Source of the DNA: Pannonibacter sp. XCT-53
Lineage (GTDB): Bacteria; Pseudomonadota; Alphaproteobacteria; Rhizobiales; Stappiaceae
Assembly: GCF_009915765.1 (NCBI RefSeq)
Contig: NZ_JAABLQ010000001.1
Coordinates: 1,054,001-1,118,000 of the forward strand
Length of the DNA stretch: 64,000 bases
Reading direction: 5' to 3'
Shown here: piece by piece, positions 34,964-43,622 of the stretch
How the letters are laid out: each line of letters starts with the position of its first letter
How positions within the stretch are numbered: position 1 is the first letter of the stretch
Notes under the pieces: generated by a model
Seen by the model: only the letters and a program-made list of their open reading frames with translations
Database searches by the model: none
What the model was told of the DNA's origin: nothing
Made by a program: the position numbers and the translations under genes

Positions 34964-36559
34964 TCAGATGCTGCCGCGGCCGGGCGCGGCCTCGATGAGA
35001 CTGCGGGTATAGGGATCCTGCGGCGCCAGCAGCACCGCCTCGGCCGGACCCTTCTCGACGATCCGCCCCTTGTGCATGACCACGATCTCGTCGCTGATCT
35101 GGGCGGCGACGCGCAGGTCATGGGTGATGAACAGGATGCCGAGGTTCAGCTTCTCCTGCAGCGACTTCAGGAGCTCGAGCACCTGGGCCTGCACCGAGAC
35201 GTCCAGCGCCGACACGCTCTCGTCGGCAATCAGCACTTCCGGGTGCATCGCCAGCGCCCGGGCAATGCCGACGCGCTGGCGCTGGCCACCGGAGAAGGCG
35301 GCCGGGCGGCGGTGGTAGGCGGACTTCTGCAGGCCGACCAGTTCGAGAAGGTCTTCTGCCCGCCGCGTGGCTTCCGCCCGGCTGGCGCCCGACAGGATCG
35401 CCGCGCGGGAAATCATCTCGCCGACGGTGCGCCGCGGATTGAGCGAGCCGACCGGGTCCTGGAACACCATCTGGATCAGCCGCCGCTTCTGGCGCAGCGC
35501 CCCGCCTTTCAGCGCGAGGAAGGGCGTGCCGGACACGGAGATCGCGCCGCCGGTCGGGTCAATGAGACGGATCGCGGCCTTGGCGAGCGTCGACTTGCCC
35601 GAGCCGCTCTCGCCGACGATGGAGACGACCTCGCCCCGGCGCAAGGTGAGGGAGATGTCGTTCAGGGCCTTCGTGCGGCCGTAGTGATGCTCGAGGCTGC
35701 TGATCTCCAGCACCGGCTCGGCCGCGCGCGCGGCGCGCGGGGCCCGCGGCGTCAGGCTCGGAACGGCGGCGATCAGGGCGCGGGTGTAGTCATGCGCCGG
35801 CTGCGTCAGCACCTGCCTTGCGCTGCCGATCTCGACGATCTCGCCGCCGCGCATGACGGCAATGCGGTCGGCGATGTCGGCGACGACGCCGAAATCATGG
35901 GTGATGAACAGGATGCCGTGGCCGTGGCTGTCCTTCAGCTCGCGGATGAGCTTCAGCACCTGCGCCTGGGTGGTGACATCCAGCGCGGTGGTCGGCTCGT
36001 CGGCGATGAGCACCTTGGGATCCAGCGCCAGCGCCATGGCGATGACGACACGCTGGCACTGGCCGCCGGAGAGTTCATGCGGATAGGAGGCGAGGATCCG
36101 GTCCGGGTCGGGCAGATGCATGGCCTCGACCAGCGCGCGGGTGCGGGCGCGGCGGGCCTCGGCGGCCAGATCCGTATGCAGGACGAACATTTCCTCGATC
36201 TGCTCGCCCACCGTCAGCGCCGGGTTGAGCGCCGACATGGGTTCCTGGAAGATCATGGCGATGTCGCGGCCACGGATGCGCGTCAGCTCGCGCTCGCTGG
36301 CAAGGGCGAGATCCTTGCCCTGCAACAGGATCCGGCCGCTTTCGATGGCGAGCCCCTTCGGCACGGCGCCCATCAGGGCCGCCGACAGGACCGACTTGCC
36401 CGAGCCGCTCTCGCCGACGACGCAGAGGATCTCGCGCGGGAACAGCTCGAGGCTCGCGCCCTTCACCGCATGGCGGCGGTCGGCGCCGCGCGGCAGGGCC
36501 ACGGTCAGTCCGTCAATGGTCAGGATCGCCGTGTCGGAGGAGGGGGTCTGTGTCGTCAT
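34964..36559 (-). CDS. Fused dipeptide/oligosaccharide ABC transporter ATPase (two ABC domains)
   Basis: 531 residues holding two complete OppD/OppF-type ATPases. Domain 1 has Walker A GESGSGKSVLS and Walker B VLIADEPTTALD. Domain 2 has GESGSGKSTLAKAAIRL and VLIADESVSALD. Signatures are LSGGQCQRV in domain 1, with Cys where Arg or Met is usual, and FSGGQRQRV in domain 2. The DES in the second Walker B and the domain order match GsiA/YejF-type fusions. ATG 36559 overlaps the permease stop by 4 bp (ATGA). It powers the importer formed with the three genes upstream. Confidence 0.93.
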   Translation of the reverse strand: MTTQTPSSDTAILTIDGLTVALPRGADRRHAVKGASLELFPREILCVVGESGSGKSVLSAALMGAVPKGLAIESGRILLQGKDLALASERELTRIRGRDIAMIFQEPMSALNPALTVGEQIEEMFVLHTDLAAEARRARTRALVEAMHLPDPDRILASYPHELSGGQCQRVVIAMALALDPKVLIADEPTTALDVTTQAQVLKLIRELKDSHGHGILFITHDFGVVADIADRIAVMRGGEIVEIGSARQVLTQPAHDYTRALIAAVPSLTPRAPRAARAAEPVLEISSLEHHYGRTKALNDISLTLRRGEVVSIVGESGSGKSTLAKAAIRLIDPTGGAISVSGTPFLALKGGALRQKRRLIQMVFQDPVGSLNPRRTVGEMISRAAILSGASRAEATRRAEDLLELVGLQKSAYHRRPAAFSGGQRQRVGIARALAMHPEVLIADESVSALDVSVQAQVLELLKSLQEKLNLGILFITHDLRVAAQISDEIVVMHKGRIVEKGPAEAVLLAPQDPYTRSLIEAAPGRGSI

Positions 36560-37401
36560 GCGCCGCGCCCCTTGGCTTCGGAGAGTTCCTTGAGACCGTC
36601 GGCCAGCAGGCTGAGGCCCAGCATCAGCGAGGAAATGGCAATGCAGGGGAAGATCACGAGATGGGGGAAGGCGATGGCCATGGCCTTGCCCTCGTTGACC
36701 ATGGTGCCCCAGTCCGGCGTCGGGGGCGGCAGGCCGAGGCCGAGGAAGCCGAGGGTGCCGATGGTGATGGCGGTGTAGCCGAGACGCAGGCAGAAATCGA
36801 CGGCAAGCGGCCCGGTGGCGTTGGGCAGGATGTCGACCAGCATGATGCGCAGCGACCCTTCCCCTTGCGTGCGGGCGACCTGGACGAAATCGCGGGTGGC
36901 GATGTCGATGGTCAGCGCGCGGACGATGCGGAAGATGGCCGGCGCGCTGGAGAACACCACCGCCAGGATGATGTTCAGCGGCGAGGCGCCGATCACCACG
37001 ATGATGACGATGTAGAGCACCAGCACCGGGAAGGAGAGCACCACGTTGGCGAGGAACGACAGGGTGGCATCGACGCGGCCGCGCAGGTAGCCGGCCGAGA
37101 GCCCGAGCGCGATGCCGACCGCATAGGCGGAGAGCGTCGCAAGCGTCGAATAGAGCACGACGGTGCGCGCGCCGTAGATGAGGCGGGAGAGGATGTCGCG
37201 GCCGAGCATGTCGGTGCCGAGCCAGAGCGTTCCGCCGCCGGGGGCCGGCGTCAGCGGCCGGGCGAGCGGCAGGATCGTCTTCAGCGGATCGAAGGGGGCG
37301 AGCAGCGGGGCAAACAGCGCCAGCACCAGCCACAGGAGCGTGACGGAACCGCCGACCGCCACCAGCGGATGGGCGAGATAGGGACGGACGAGACGGATCA
37401 T
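36556..37401 (-). CDS. ABC transporter permease, DppC/OppC type
   Basis: 281 residues. N-terminal helix and OppC-N-like stretch LFAPLLAPFDPL, then GTDMLGRDILSRLIYGARTV, the near-invariant start of the DppC membrane domain, and the EAA loop with RDFVQVARTQG. About six helices. Its start overlaps the DppB-like stop by 4 bp and its stop overlaps the ATPase start by 4 bp, indicating translational coupling through the operon. Confidence 0.92.
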   Translation of the reverse strand: MIRLVRPYLAHPLVAVGGSVTLLWLVLALFAPLLAPFDPLKTILPLARPLTPAPGGGTLWLGTDMLGRDILSRLIYGARTVVLYSTLATLSAYAVGIALGLSAGYLRGRVDATLSFLANVVLSFPVLVLYIVIIVVIGASPLNIILAVVFSSAPAIFRIVRALTIDIATRDFVQVARTQGEGSLRIMLVDILPNATGPLAVDFCLRLGYTAITIGTLGFLGLGLPPPTPDWGTMVNEGKAMAIAFPHLVIFPCIAISSLMLGLSLLADGLKELSEAKGRGA

Positions 37402-38369
37402 GCGGCGTCTCCCTTGGCAGGCTTGGGCGCTCCGAGCAGGTTGACGCGCGGATTGAGGAGGCCGTAGGCGAGGTCGGACAGGATCTGGGTGGTGACGACC
37501 ACCAGCACGGAGACCATGGCGCAGGCCTCGATCAGGTAGATGTCGGAGTTGATCGCGGCCTCGTAGAGCAGGGTGCCGAAGCCCTTGTAGGCATAGAACA
37601 CCTCGACCACGATGACGCCGGACAGGAGCCAGGGCACCTGCAGCAGGATGACGGTGATCGGCGTGATCAGCGCGTTGCGCAGGGCATGACGGAAGACGAT
37701 GCGCGGCAGGCTCGCGCCCTTCAGCCGCGCCGTGCGGATGTAGGGCGTCGCCATCACCTCGGCCATCGAGGCGCGGGTGATGCGGGCGAGATAGCCGGTG
37801 GAATAGAGCGCCAGCACCAGCACCGGCAGCACCAGTTCCTTCAGCGAGAAGCCGCCGATCATGGTGCTGGCGCCAGGCAGGAGCCCCAGCCAGAAGACGA
37901 AGACGATCGACAGGAACACCGCGCTCGCAAAATCCGGGATCGAGGTGGTGACCACGGACAGGACCGAGATCGCCCGGTCGGTGAGCGAGCCGGGGCGCAT
38001 CCCGGCGAGGATGCCGAGGCCAAGGCCGAAGGGCACGATCAGGGCGAGCGCGCCGAGCGCCAGCCAGGCGGTGGCGGCCAGCCGGTCCGGAATGAGCTCG
38101 ACGATCGGCGCGCGGTAATAGGTCGACATGCCCCAGTCGCCGGTGACGAAGCTCGCCAGCCAGTCGAGATAGCGCCAGACGAAGGGCTCGTTGTAGCCGT
38201 TGGCTTCCAGCCAGGCGGCGCGCTGCTCGGCGGTGGAGAACTGGCCCAGCACCTTCACGGCGACGTCGTCCACATTCACCTCGAGGGCGAGGAAGACCAG
38301 CAGGGACACCGCCAGCATGGTGGCGACCGCCTGGCCGGCCTTGCGCAGGATGAACAGGATCAGGGGCAT
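37398..38369 (-). CDS. ABC transporter permease, DppB/OppB type
   Basis: 323 residues. N-terminal helix in RKAGQAVATMLAVSLLVFLAL, a periplasmic loop that includes WRYLDWLASFVTGDWGMST, then the permease domain with the SIPDFASAVFL helix and the EAA-type loop YIRTARLKGASLPRIVFRHA (quoted at its 20-residue core). Typical of the first permease in family-5 importers. It begins 170 bp after the binding protein gene, the gap containing a hairpin at 38499-38525. Confidence 0.92.
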   Translation of the reverse strand: MPLILFILRKAGQAVATMLAVSLLVFLALEVNVDDVAVKVLGQFSTAEQRAAWLEANGYNEPFVWRYLDWLASFVTGDWGMSTYYRAPIVELIPDRLAATAWLALGALALIVPFGLGLGILAGMRPGSLTDRAISVLSVVTTSIPDFASAVFLSIVFVFWLGLLPGASTMIGGFSLKELVLPVLVLALYSTGYLARITRASMAEVMATPYIRTARLKGASLPRIVFRHALRNALITPITVILLQVPWLLSGVIVVEVFYAYKGFGTLLYEAAINSDIYLIEACAMVSVLVVVTTQILSDLAYGLLNPRVNLLGAPKPAKGDAA

Positions 38370-38498
38370 GGCATCTCCGTTGCGCGCGGACGGGCCGCGT
38401 GCCGTGGGCTGACGGTCAGGAGGGTCAGGCTATTGGTGCGCCCGAAGGGGCGCAAGTTCCGTTCCTGCACGGCGCGGGGCCGGGGCAGTCGGGCTGAG

Positions 38499-38525
38499 CC
38501 CCTCCCCACGGAATCGGGGGAGGGG
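38499..38525 (-). terminator. Intercistronic hairpin between binding protein and permease genes
   Basis: A 9-bp stem CCCCTCCCC / GGGGAGGGG with a 9-base loop, 15 bp past the binding protein stop and without a T-run. It could block 3' exonucleases and raise binding-protein mRNA relative to permease mRNA. Confidence 0.55.
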
Positions 38526-38539
38526 TGTCGCAGCGCGGA

Positions 38540-40174
38540 TCAGGCCTTGGCGAGCCAGACGCCATCCATGCGGAAGTAGTCGGCCGGATGCAGCACGAAG
38601 CCGCGGACGTTCTTGCCGGCAGCGCTGAAGCGGGCCGGCCAGTAGGCCTGAACCATCACGGCCTGATCGCGCAGGATGGTCTGGCAGGCTTCCATGGCAG
38701 CCTTGCGGGCTTCCGGATCGACGGTGCCCATGGCGCTGTCCAGAGCGGCGTCGAAGGCCGGATCGGCAAAGTGGCTCTCGTTCCAGGCCGCGCCCGAGCG
38801 GTAGGCGAGGTCGAGGGTCATGGAGCCGAGCGGACGGTGCGCCCAGTAGGTGGCACCAAAGGGCACCTTGTCCCACACCGGCCAGTACTGGGCGGCGGGC
38901 AGCACGTTGAGCTTCAGGCGGATGCCGGCCTCGGCAAGGTTCTGCTGCAGCACCTGGGCGGTGTCCTGCTCCCAGCGGCCCTGGGTGTTGCCGAGGGTCA
39001 GCTCGAGATCGATGCCGTCCGGATAGCCGGCTTCGGCCAGCAGGGCCTTGGCCTTGGCGACGTCGCGGGCGACGGGCTCGAGCGGGAAGTGGTCCGGCTG
39101 GATCGGCGAGACATGGTAGTTGCCACCGATCTGGCCCTCGCCGCGATAGACAACATCAAGCATCTGCTTGTTGTCGGCGGCAAGCTGCACGGCCTTGCGG
39201 ACGCGGATGTCGTCGAAGGGCTTGGCGTCGACCTGCATGCGCATGACCAGCGTGTGCGCGGCGCTGCCGGTCAGGATCTGGATGTTCGGCAGCGACTTCA
39301 TCAGGTCGTATTCGGCGATGGTCGCGCGGTAGATGAGGTCAACCTGGTTGCTGGCCAGCGCCGCCAGATGGGTGGCGATGTCGGTGCCGAGGTCGATGTA
39401 CTGGATCTCGTCCAGATGCGCCGGCGTGCCCCAGTAGTCGGCGCGCTTGGCGAAGGTCGCCTGACGGCCGACCTCGAAGGAGACCAGCTTGAACGGACCG
39501 GTGCCGATCGGGTTGGCCGGCCAGTTGGCGCCGGACGTGTCGAAGTCGCGATGCACGATGGCGCAGGTGTAGGAATAGAGCTGCTCCGGCAGCGAGGCGA
39601 CCGGACGCGACAGGGTGAAGCGGACCGAATGCGGTCCGGTCTTCTCGACCAGCTTCACCGCATCGAAGGCGGTCTTGTTGGAGGACTTGCTCTCCGGGGC
39701 GGTCCAGCGCTGGATGTTGGCGATCACGTCTTCCGGCGTGAAGGCATCGCCGTTCGACCACTTGGCACGCTCGTCCAGCTCGAAATCCCAGACGGTCAGA
39801 TCGGCCGACGGGGCCCAGCTCTTGGCCAGATACGGATGCACGATGTTGTCGGCATCGACGTAGGTCAGGTACTCGAGGCTGTTGCGGTAGAGGTTGGATG
39901 CCTCGATCCAGCTGGTCAGCGCCGGGTCGGTGATTTCCTGGATGGCGCAGCCGAAGCGCAGCTTGCCGCCGGCAACCGGGGTCTCGGCGCGGGCCGGGGC
40001 CGGAATGAAGCCGGCGAAGGCCGACGCCGAGGCGGCCGTGACGCCGAGCCAGGTCATGGAGCGCAGGAAGCTGCGGCGGTCGATGCGGCCGGCGGTCAGC
40101 TGGTCGCACAGGCTTTCGACCTGCGGGTGGGCCGGCAAGCCGGAAGTGGTCTCGATCTTGGTCTTGTCCGTCAT
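38540..40174 (-). CDS. Family-5 extracellular solute-binding protein with Tat signal
   Basis: 544 residues. A twin-arginine signal RIDRRSFLRSMTWLG at about residues 30-44 with hydrophobic stretch to ARAETPVAGG predicts folded export to the periplasm. Mature features of the DppA/OppA family follow: YLAKSWAPSADLTVWDFELD (read as YLAKSWAPSADL and TVWDFEL), NGDAFTPEDVIANIQRW, GTGPFKLVSFEVG, and DDIRVRKAVQLAADNKQML. The unusually long pre-RR region (29 residues) is common in alphaproteobacterial Tat substrates of this family. Ligands of the family include peptides, opines, oligosaccharides and sugar derivatives, so the substrate is open. It heads the operon ending at 34964. Confidence 0.92.
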   Translation of the reverse strand: MTDKTKIETTSGLPAHPQVESLCDQLTAGRIDRRSFLRSMTWLGVTAASASAFAGFIPAPARAETPVAGGKLRFGCAIQEITDPALTSWIEASNLYRNSLEYLTYVDADNIVHPYLAKSWAPSADLTVWDFELDERAKWSNGDAFTPEDVIANIQRWTAPESKSSNKTAFDAVKLVEKTGPHSVRFTLSRPVASLPEQLYSYTCAIVHRDFDTSGANWPANPIGTGPFKLVSFEVGRQATFAKRADYWGTPAHLDEIQYIDLGTDIATHLAALASNQVDLIYRATIAEYDLMKSLPNIQILTGSAAHTLVMRMQVDAKPFDDIRVRKAVQLAADNKQMLDVVYRGEGQIGGNYHVSPIQPDHFPLEPVARDVAKAKALLAEAGYPDGIDLELTLGNTQGRWEQDTAQVLQQNLAEAGIRLKLNVLPAAQYWPVWDKVPFGATYWAHRPLGSMTLDLAYRSGAAWNESHFADPAFDAALDSAMGTVDPEARKAAMEACQTILRDQAVMVQAYWPARFSAAGKNVRGFVLHPADYFRMDGVWLAKA

Positions 40175-40352
40175 TCGTTTTCCTCCCAGTCGGCATCCGC
40201 CCGGTGTGGTGCGGCGCTGCGGTTGGTGCGGGCAACATGTGCCTCGGCAGTTCCTTAGCCGAGAATTATGTCAACTGCACCCGCCCTCCCTGTCATTCCC
40301 CGGATCCTCCATCCGGTCGCATCGGTGTCTCCGGCCGGTGGCCGGGAAACCG

Positions 40353-40382
40353 GCCCGGCGCGGGTCTCCCCCCGCGCCGGGC
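40353..40382 (-). terminator. Terminator after the semialdehyde dehydrogenase gene
   Basis: A perfect 12-bp stem GCCCGGCGCGGG / CCCGCGCCGGGC with a 6-base loop, 26 bp past the stop at 40409. Only a short T stretch lies further along on the - strand. Confidence 0.7.
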
Positions 40383-40408
40383 AAACCTGGACTGTTCCAG
40401 CCGTCTCC

Positions 40409-41875
40409 TCACCCGGCAAGGCCGCCGAAGAGCACGTATTTGGTCTCCAGATATTCCTCGAGGCCATGGCGCGAGCCCTCGCGGCCGAGACCCGACTGCT
40501 TGACGCCGCCGAAGGGGGCGACCTCGGTGGAGATCACGCCTTCGTTGATGCCGACCATGCCGGCCTCGAGCGCCCGCGCCACGCGCCAGGCGCGCTTCAG
40601 ATCATTTGTAAAGAAATAGGCGGAAAGGCCTGTTTCGCTGGCATTTGCCAGGCTGATGGCCTCGTCCTCGCTGTGGAAGCGGAACAGGCCGGCCACCGGG
40701 CCGAAGGTCTCCTCGCTGGCCAGTGCCCAGTCCGTCGTCGCCCCCGTCAGCACGGTCGGCTCGAAGAACAGGCCGCCCTTGTCATGCGGCTTGCCGCCGG
40801 TGATCGCCGTGCCGCCCTTGGCAAGGGCGTCTTCCACATGGCGGGCGACCTTGGCATAGCCGCCGGCGTTGATGAGCGGACCCTGGGCGACGCCGTCTTC
40901 CTCGCCGTTGCCGACCTTCATCGCGGCAACTGCCCTGGCCAGCGCCTCGGCGTAGCGGTCGTAGATGGCGTCCTCGACCAGGATGCGGTTGGCGCAGACG
41001 CAGGTCTGGCCGGTGTTGCGGAACTTCGAGGCGATGGTGCCGCGCACGGCGACGTCAATGTCGGCATCGGCAAAGACGATCAGCGGGGCATTGCCGCCGA
41101 GTTCCAGGCTGATGCGCTTCACGGTGTCGGCGCTCTGGCGCATCAGCAGCTTGCCGGTGGCGGTGGAGCCGGTGAAGGAGAGCTTGCGCACCACGGGGCT
41201 CGCCATCAGCGGGCCGACGGCCTGCGGCGCCTTCAGCGTCGGCAGCACGTTGACGACACCGGCCGGCACGCCCGCCTCGACGCCGAGCCTGGCCAGCGCG
41301 AGGGCGCAGAGCGGCGTGTCCTCGGCCGGCTTGATGATGATCGAGCAGCCGGCAGCGAGCGCCGGTCCGACCTTGCGGGTGATCATGGCATAGGGGAAGT
41401 TCCAGGGCGTGATGGCGGCCACCACACCGACCGGCTCCTTCAGCACGACGATCTCCGCGTCCGCCCGATGCGAGGGCACCACCTCGCCATAGGCGCGGCG
41501 GGCCTCCTCGGCAAACCAGGTGAGGAAGCTGGCCGCGTAGGCGACCTCGCCGCGGGCCTCGCTCAGCGGCTTGCCCTGTTCGCGGGTGAGCAGCAGGGCA
41601 AGGTCGTCCTGATGCGCGAGCATCAGCTCGCCCCAGCGGCGCAGCACCTTGCCGCGCTCGGCCGCCGTCACCTTGCGCCAGGACTGGAACGCTGCCTCGG
41701 CCGCGACGATGGCCGCCTCCGCATCGCTTGCCCCGCAGTCGGCCACGTGCGCCAGCACGGCGCCCGTGGCGGGATTGCGCACCTCGAAGCGGGCCCCGTC
41801 CGCCGCCGGGCGGAACTGGCCGCCGATGAAGGCGAGGTCGGTGAGAAGGGGAAGATCGCGGGCGAGGCTGTCCAT
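40409..41875 (-). CDS. NAD(P)-dependent succinate-semialdehyde dehydrogenase-type ALDH
   Basis: 488 residues, best matched to GabD: TPWNFPYAMITRKVGPALAAG (read as TPWNFPYAMITRK and VGPALAAG), SFTGSTATGKLL, the general-base motif LELGGNAP with Glu about residue 258, and the nucleophile in NTGQTCVCANR (Cys about 292). The APFGGVKQSGLGREGS end is typical of GabD. ATG 41875 shares a base with the Fae-like gene stop (TGATG); a TTG one codon earlier is less likely. As third gene of the aldo/keto reductase-Fae operon it may oxidise a short hydroxy- or keto-aldehyde rather than succinate semialdehyde; that is inference. Confidence 0.88.
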   Translation of the reverse strand: MDSLARDLPLLTDLAFIGGQFRPAADGARFEVRNPATGAVLAHVADCGASDAEAAIVAAEAAFQSWRKVTAAERGKVLRRWGELMLAHQDDLALLLTREQGKPLSEARGEVAYAASFLTWFAEEARRAYGEVVPSHRADAEIVVLKEPVGVVAAITPWNFPYAMITRKVGPALAAGCSIIIKPAEDTPLCALALARLGVEAGVPAGVVNVLPTLKAPQAVGPLMASPVVRKLSFTGSTATGKLLMRQSADTVKRISLELGGNAPLIVFADADIDVAVRGTIASKFRNTGQTCVCANRILVEDAIYDRYAEALARAVAAMKVGNGEEDGVAQGPLINAGGYAKVARHVEDALAKGGTAITGGKPHDKGGLFFEPTVLTGATTDWALASEETFGPVAGLFRFHSEDEAISLANASETGLSAYFFTNDLKRAWRVARALEAGMVGINEGVISTEVAPFGGVKQSGLGREGSRHGLEEYLETKYVLFGGLAG

Positions 41876-42381
41876 CAACGGGCTCCAGGCGTGTAGAACG
41901 GATTGGAAACGGTTCTCAGACCCTCGGCCAGAGCCTCGCGGCTCGGCCAGCCAGGCGTGAGCGCCCGTTTCGCGGCCATGTAGAGTGCCTCATTGTTGTT
42001 GGCAAAGACAGCGTCTGCATCATCGGCCGAGGGATTGACCCACACGGCCGCAATCGCCAGCCAGTCGTCCTCCGCTTCCGCCGGCAGCACGCCGTCCAGA
42101 AGCGCCCGCGTCATGCCGGCGGCAACGCCGGCCTGGGCCGGGCCCCAGGTCATGGTCTCGTGGGTGCCGGGCACCAGCACCGCCTTGGCGATGAACAGGG
42201 TCACCGGCTTCACCGGCAGGTTCGGCTTGAGGATGGTCTGGAACGGCAGGTGGCCGGGACCGGGGCTGGCAGCGGCGGTGGCGAGCGCACCGGCGATGGG
42301 ACCCGCCTTCGGCCCGATGTAGAGGTTGATGTGGGCGGCGTTGGGGCCTGCGCCCTCGAAGCCTTCACCGATGTAGAGCAT
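41875..42381 (-). CDS. Formaldehyde-activating enzyme (Fae) homologue
   Basis: 168 residues, the same size as Fae of Methylobacterium. Conserved: GEGFEGAGPNAAHINLYIGP with His at residue 17 (the catalytic His in Fae), KPNLPVKPVTLFIAKA, TWGPAQAGVAAGM and LPAEAEDDWLAIAAVWV. Fae condenses formaldehyde with tetrahydromethanopterin. No other methanopterin or methylotrophy gene is in this window; instead the gene lies between an aldo/keto reductase and an aldehyde dehydrogenase. Fae-like proteins outside C1 operons are known and may bind other aldehydes. Start 42381 is preceded by a GGACAGG-type site. It starts 29 bp after the reductase stop and overlaps the dehydrogenase start by one base. Confidence 0.88.
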   Translation of the reverse strand: MLYIGEGFEGAGPNAAHINLYIGPKAGPIAGALATAAASPGPGHLPFQTILKPNLPVKPVTLFIAKAVLVPGTHETMTWGPAQAGVAAGMTRALLDGVLPAEAEDDWLAIAAVWVNPSADDADAVFANNNEALYMAAKRALTPGWPSREALAEGLRTVSNPFYTPGAR

Positions 42382-42410
42382 GGTCTGAACCTGTCCTGAA
42401 GGAGCCGGGA

Positions 42411-43445
42411 TCACGCCTTGGGCGCGGCGGGAACGGTGGCTGCGGTGGCCGGGCCCAGCGCCCGGGGGCGGCGGACCGGATTGTAGTCGTTGATCATGTC
42501 GCGTGGCCGGTAGGGCTCTTCCAGATAGGCGCGCTCCTCGGCGGAGAAGCTGATCGACAGGGCGGCGATGGCATCGCGCACCTGGTCGGGATGGTCGGCG
42601 CCGAAGATCGGGACGGTGGAATTGCCGGTTGCCAGCACCCAGGCCTGGGCGACCTGCGACGGCGACAGGCCGCGCTCCTTCGCCAGATTGACCACGCGGG
42701 CGGCGATCTCGCGGTCGATCTCGTCGCCGAAGAAATCGAGATAGGGGTCGAATTCCTTGCGGGCGGCCGAGCCGCCGCCGACGAGATAGCCGCGGGCCAG
42801 CGGCGAGAAGGTGGTGACGGCGATGCCCTCGGACTGGCAGTAGGGCATCATCTCGCGCTCTTCCTCGCGGTAGAGCAGGGAATACTGGCACTGCATGTTG
42901 ACGAAGCGCGTCCAGCCGTTCTTCTCGGCAATCGCGTTCATCTTGGCGAACTGCCAGGCGTACATGGTCGAGGCGCCGATGTAGCGGGCCTTGCCGGAGC
43001 GCACGATGTCGTTCAGCGCGCACATGGTCTCCTCGATCGGCGTGTCCGGATCGAAGGCATGGACGATGTAGAGGTCGACATAGTCGGTGCCCATGCGCTG
43101 GAGCGAGCGGTCGATGGAGCGAAACAGGTGCTTGCGCGACAGGCCCTGGTCGTTGGCATCCGCGCTCATCGGATAGAAGGCCTTGGTGGCCAGAACCAGG
43201 TTGTCGCGATGGGTGAGCTTGGTCAGCGTGCCGGCGACGACTTCCTCGTTGACGCCGGTCGAGTACCAGTCGGCCATGTCGTAGAAGGTGATGCCGGCAT
43301 CGAGGGCGGCCTTGAGGATGGGGACCGACCGGTCCGCGTCCAGCACCCAGCCCTTCCAGGCGGAGGAGCCGATGCCCATTGTTCCCATGCACAGCCGCGA
43401 GGTCTTCAGCCCCGTGGCGCCAAACCTGATGTAATCCACGTCCAT
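42411..43445 (-). CDS. Aldo/keto reductase
   Basis: About 344 residues, TIM-barrel NADPH-dependent reductase. Visible: GITFYDMADWYSTGVNEEVV with catalytic Asp and Tyr (D-x4-Y), LATKAF with catalytic Lys, DYVDLYIVHAFDP with the His, and the coenzyme segment QVAQAWVLATGNSTVPIFGA. It resembles YajO/YakC-type reductases that act on short aldehydes and keto sugars. ATG 43445 has GGAGG directly abutting it, too close to work well; the in-frame GTG at 43439 has GGAGG 6 bases upstream and may be the true start. First gene of the operon ending at 40409, divergent from the LysR gene. Confidence 0.88.
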   Translation of the reverse strand: MDVDYIRFGATGLKTSRLCMGTMGIGSSAWKGWVLDADRSVPILKAALDAGITFYDMADWYSTGVNEEVVAGTLTKLTHRDNLVLATKAFYPMSADANDQGLSRKHLFRSIDRSLQRMGTDYVDLYIVHAFDPDTPIEETMCALNDIVRSGKARYIGASTMYAWQFAKMNAIAEKNGWTRFVNMQCQYSLLYREEEREMMPYCQSEGIAVTTFSPLARGYLVGGGSAARKEFDPYLDFFGDEIDREIAARVVNLAKERGLSPSQVAQAWVLATGNSTVPIFGADHPDQVRDAIAALSISFSAEERAYLEEPYRPRDMINDYNPVRRPRALGPATAATVPAAPKA

Positions 43446-43533
43446 CCTCCCGTCCCGGCCAGAGCTTGACCGGACTGCTGGTCGCATCATGGAAACTGCG
43501 GATGCGGACTGACAAATGGTGATTTTCGATGCA

Positions 43534-43554
43534 AGCATCAGGAAAACGCATGCT
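43534..43554. promoter_or_regulatory. LysR-type box, copy 1 (AGCAT-N11-ATGCT)
   Basis: AGCAT (43534-43538), 11 bases, ATGCT (43550-43554): a dyad of the T-N11-A class bound by LysR regulators. The extended match CAAGCATCAG-N5-CGCATGCT is shared with copy 2 at 44554-44576. It lies between the divergent aldo/keto reductase and LysR genes. Confidence 0.7.
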
Positions 43555-43622
43555 GCAACGCATCCGGCTGCTGGCATGATGCGGCCGGCCGAAAGGGCCG
43601 GAGACGGATGCTTCCGGGGGAT

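Noticed and set aside
34964-37333. A longer N-terminal extension (about 258 codons) of the fused ATPase gene.
   Set aside because: The extra part is the out-of-frame reading of the upstream permease gene and is Arg/His/Pro-rich; ATG 36559 gives the usual domain start and an ATGA overlap.
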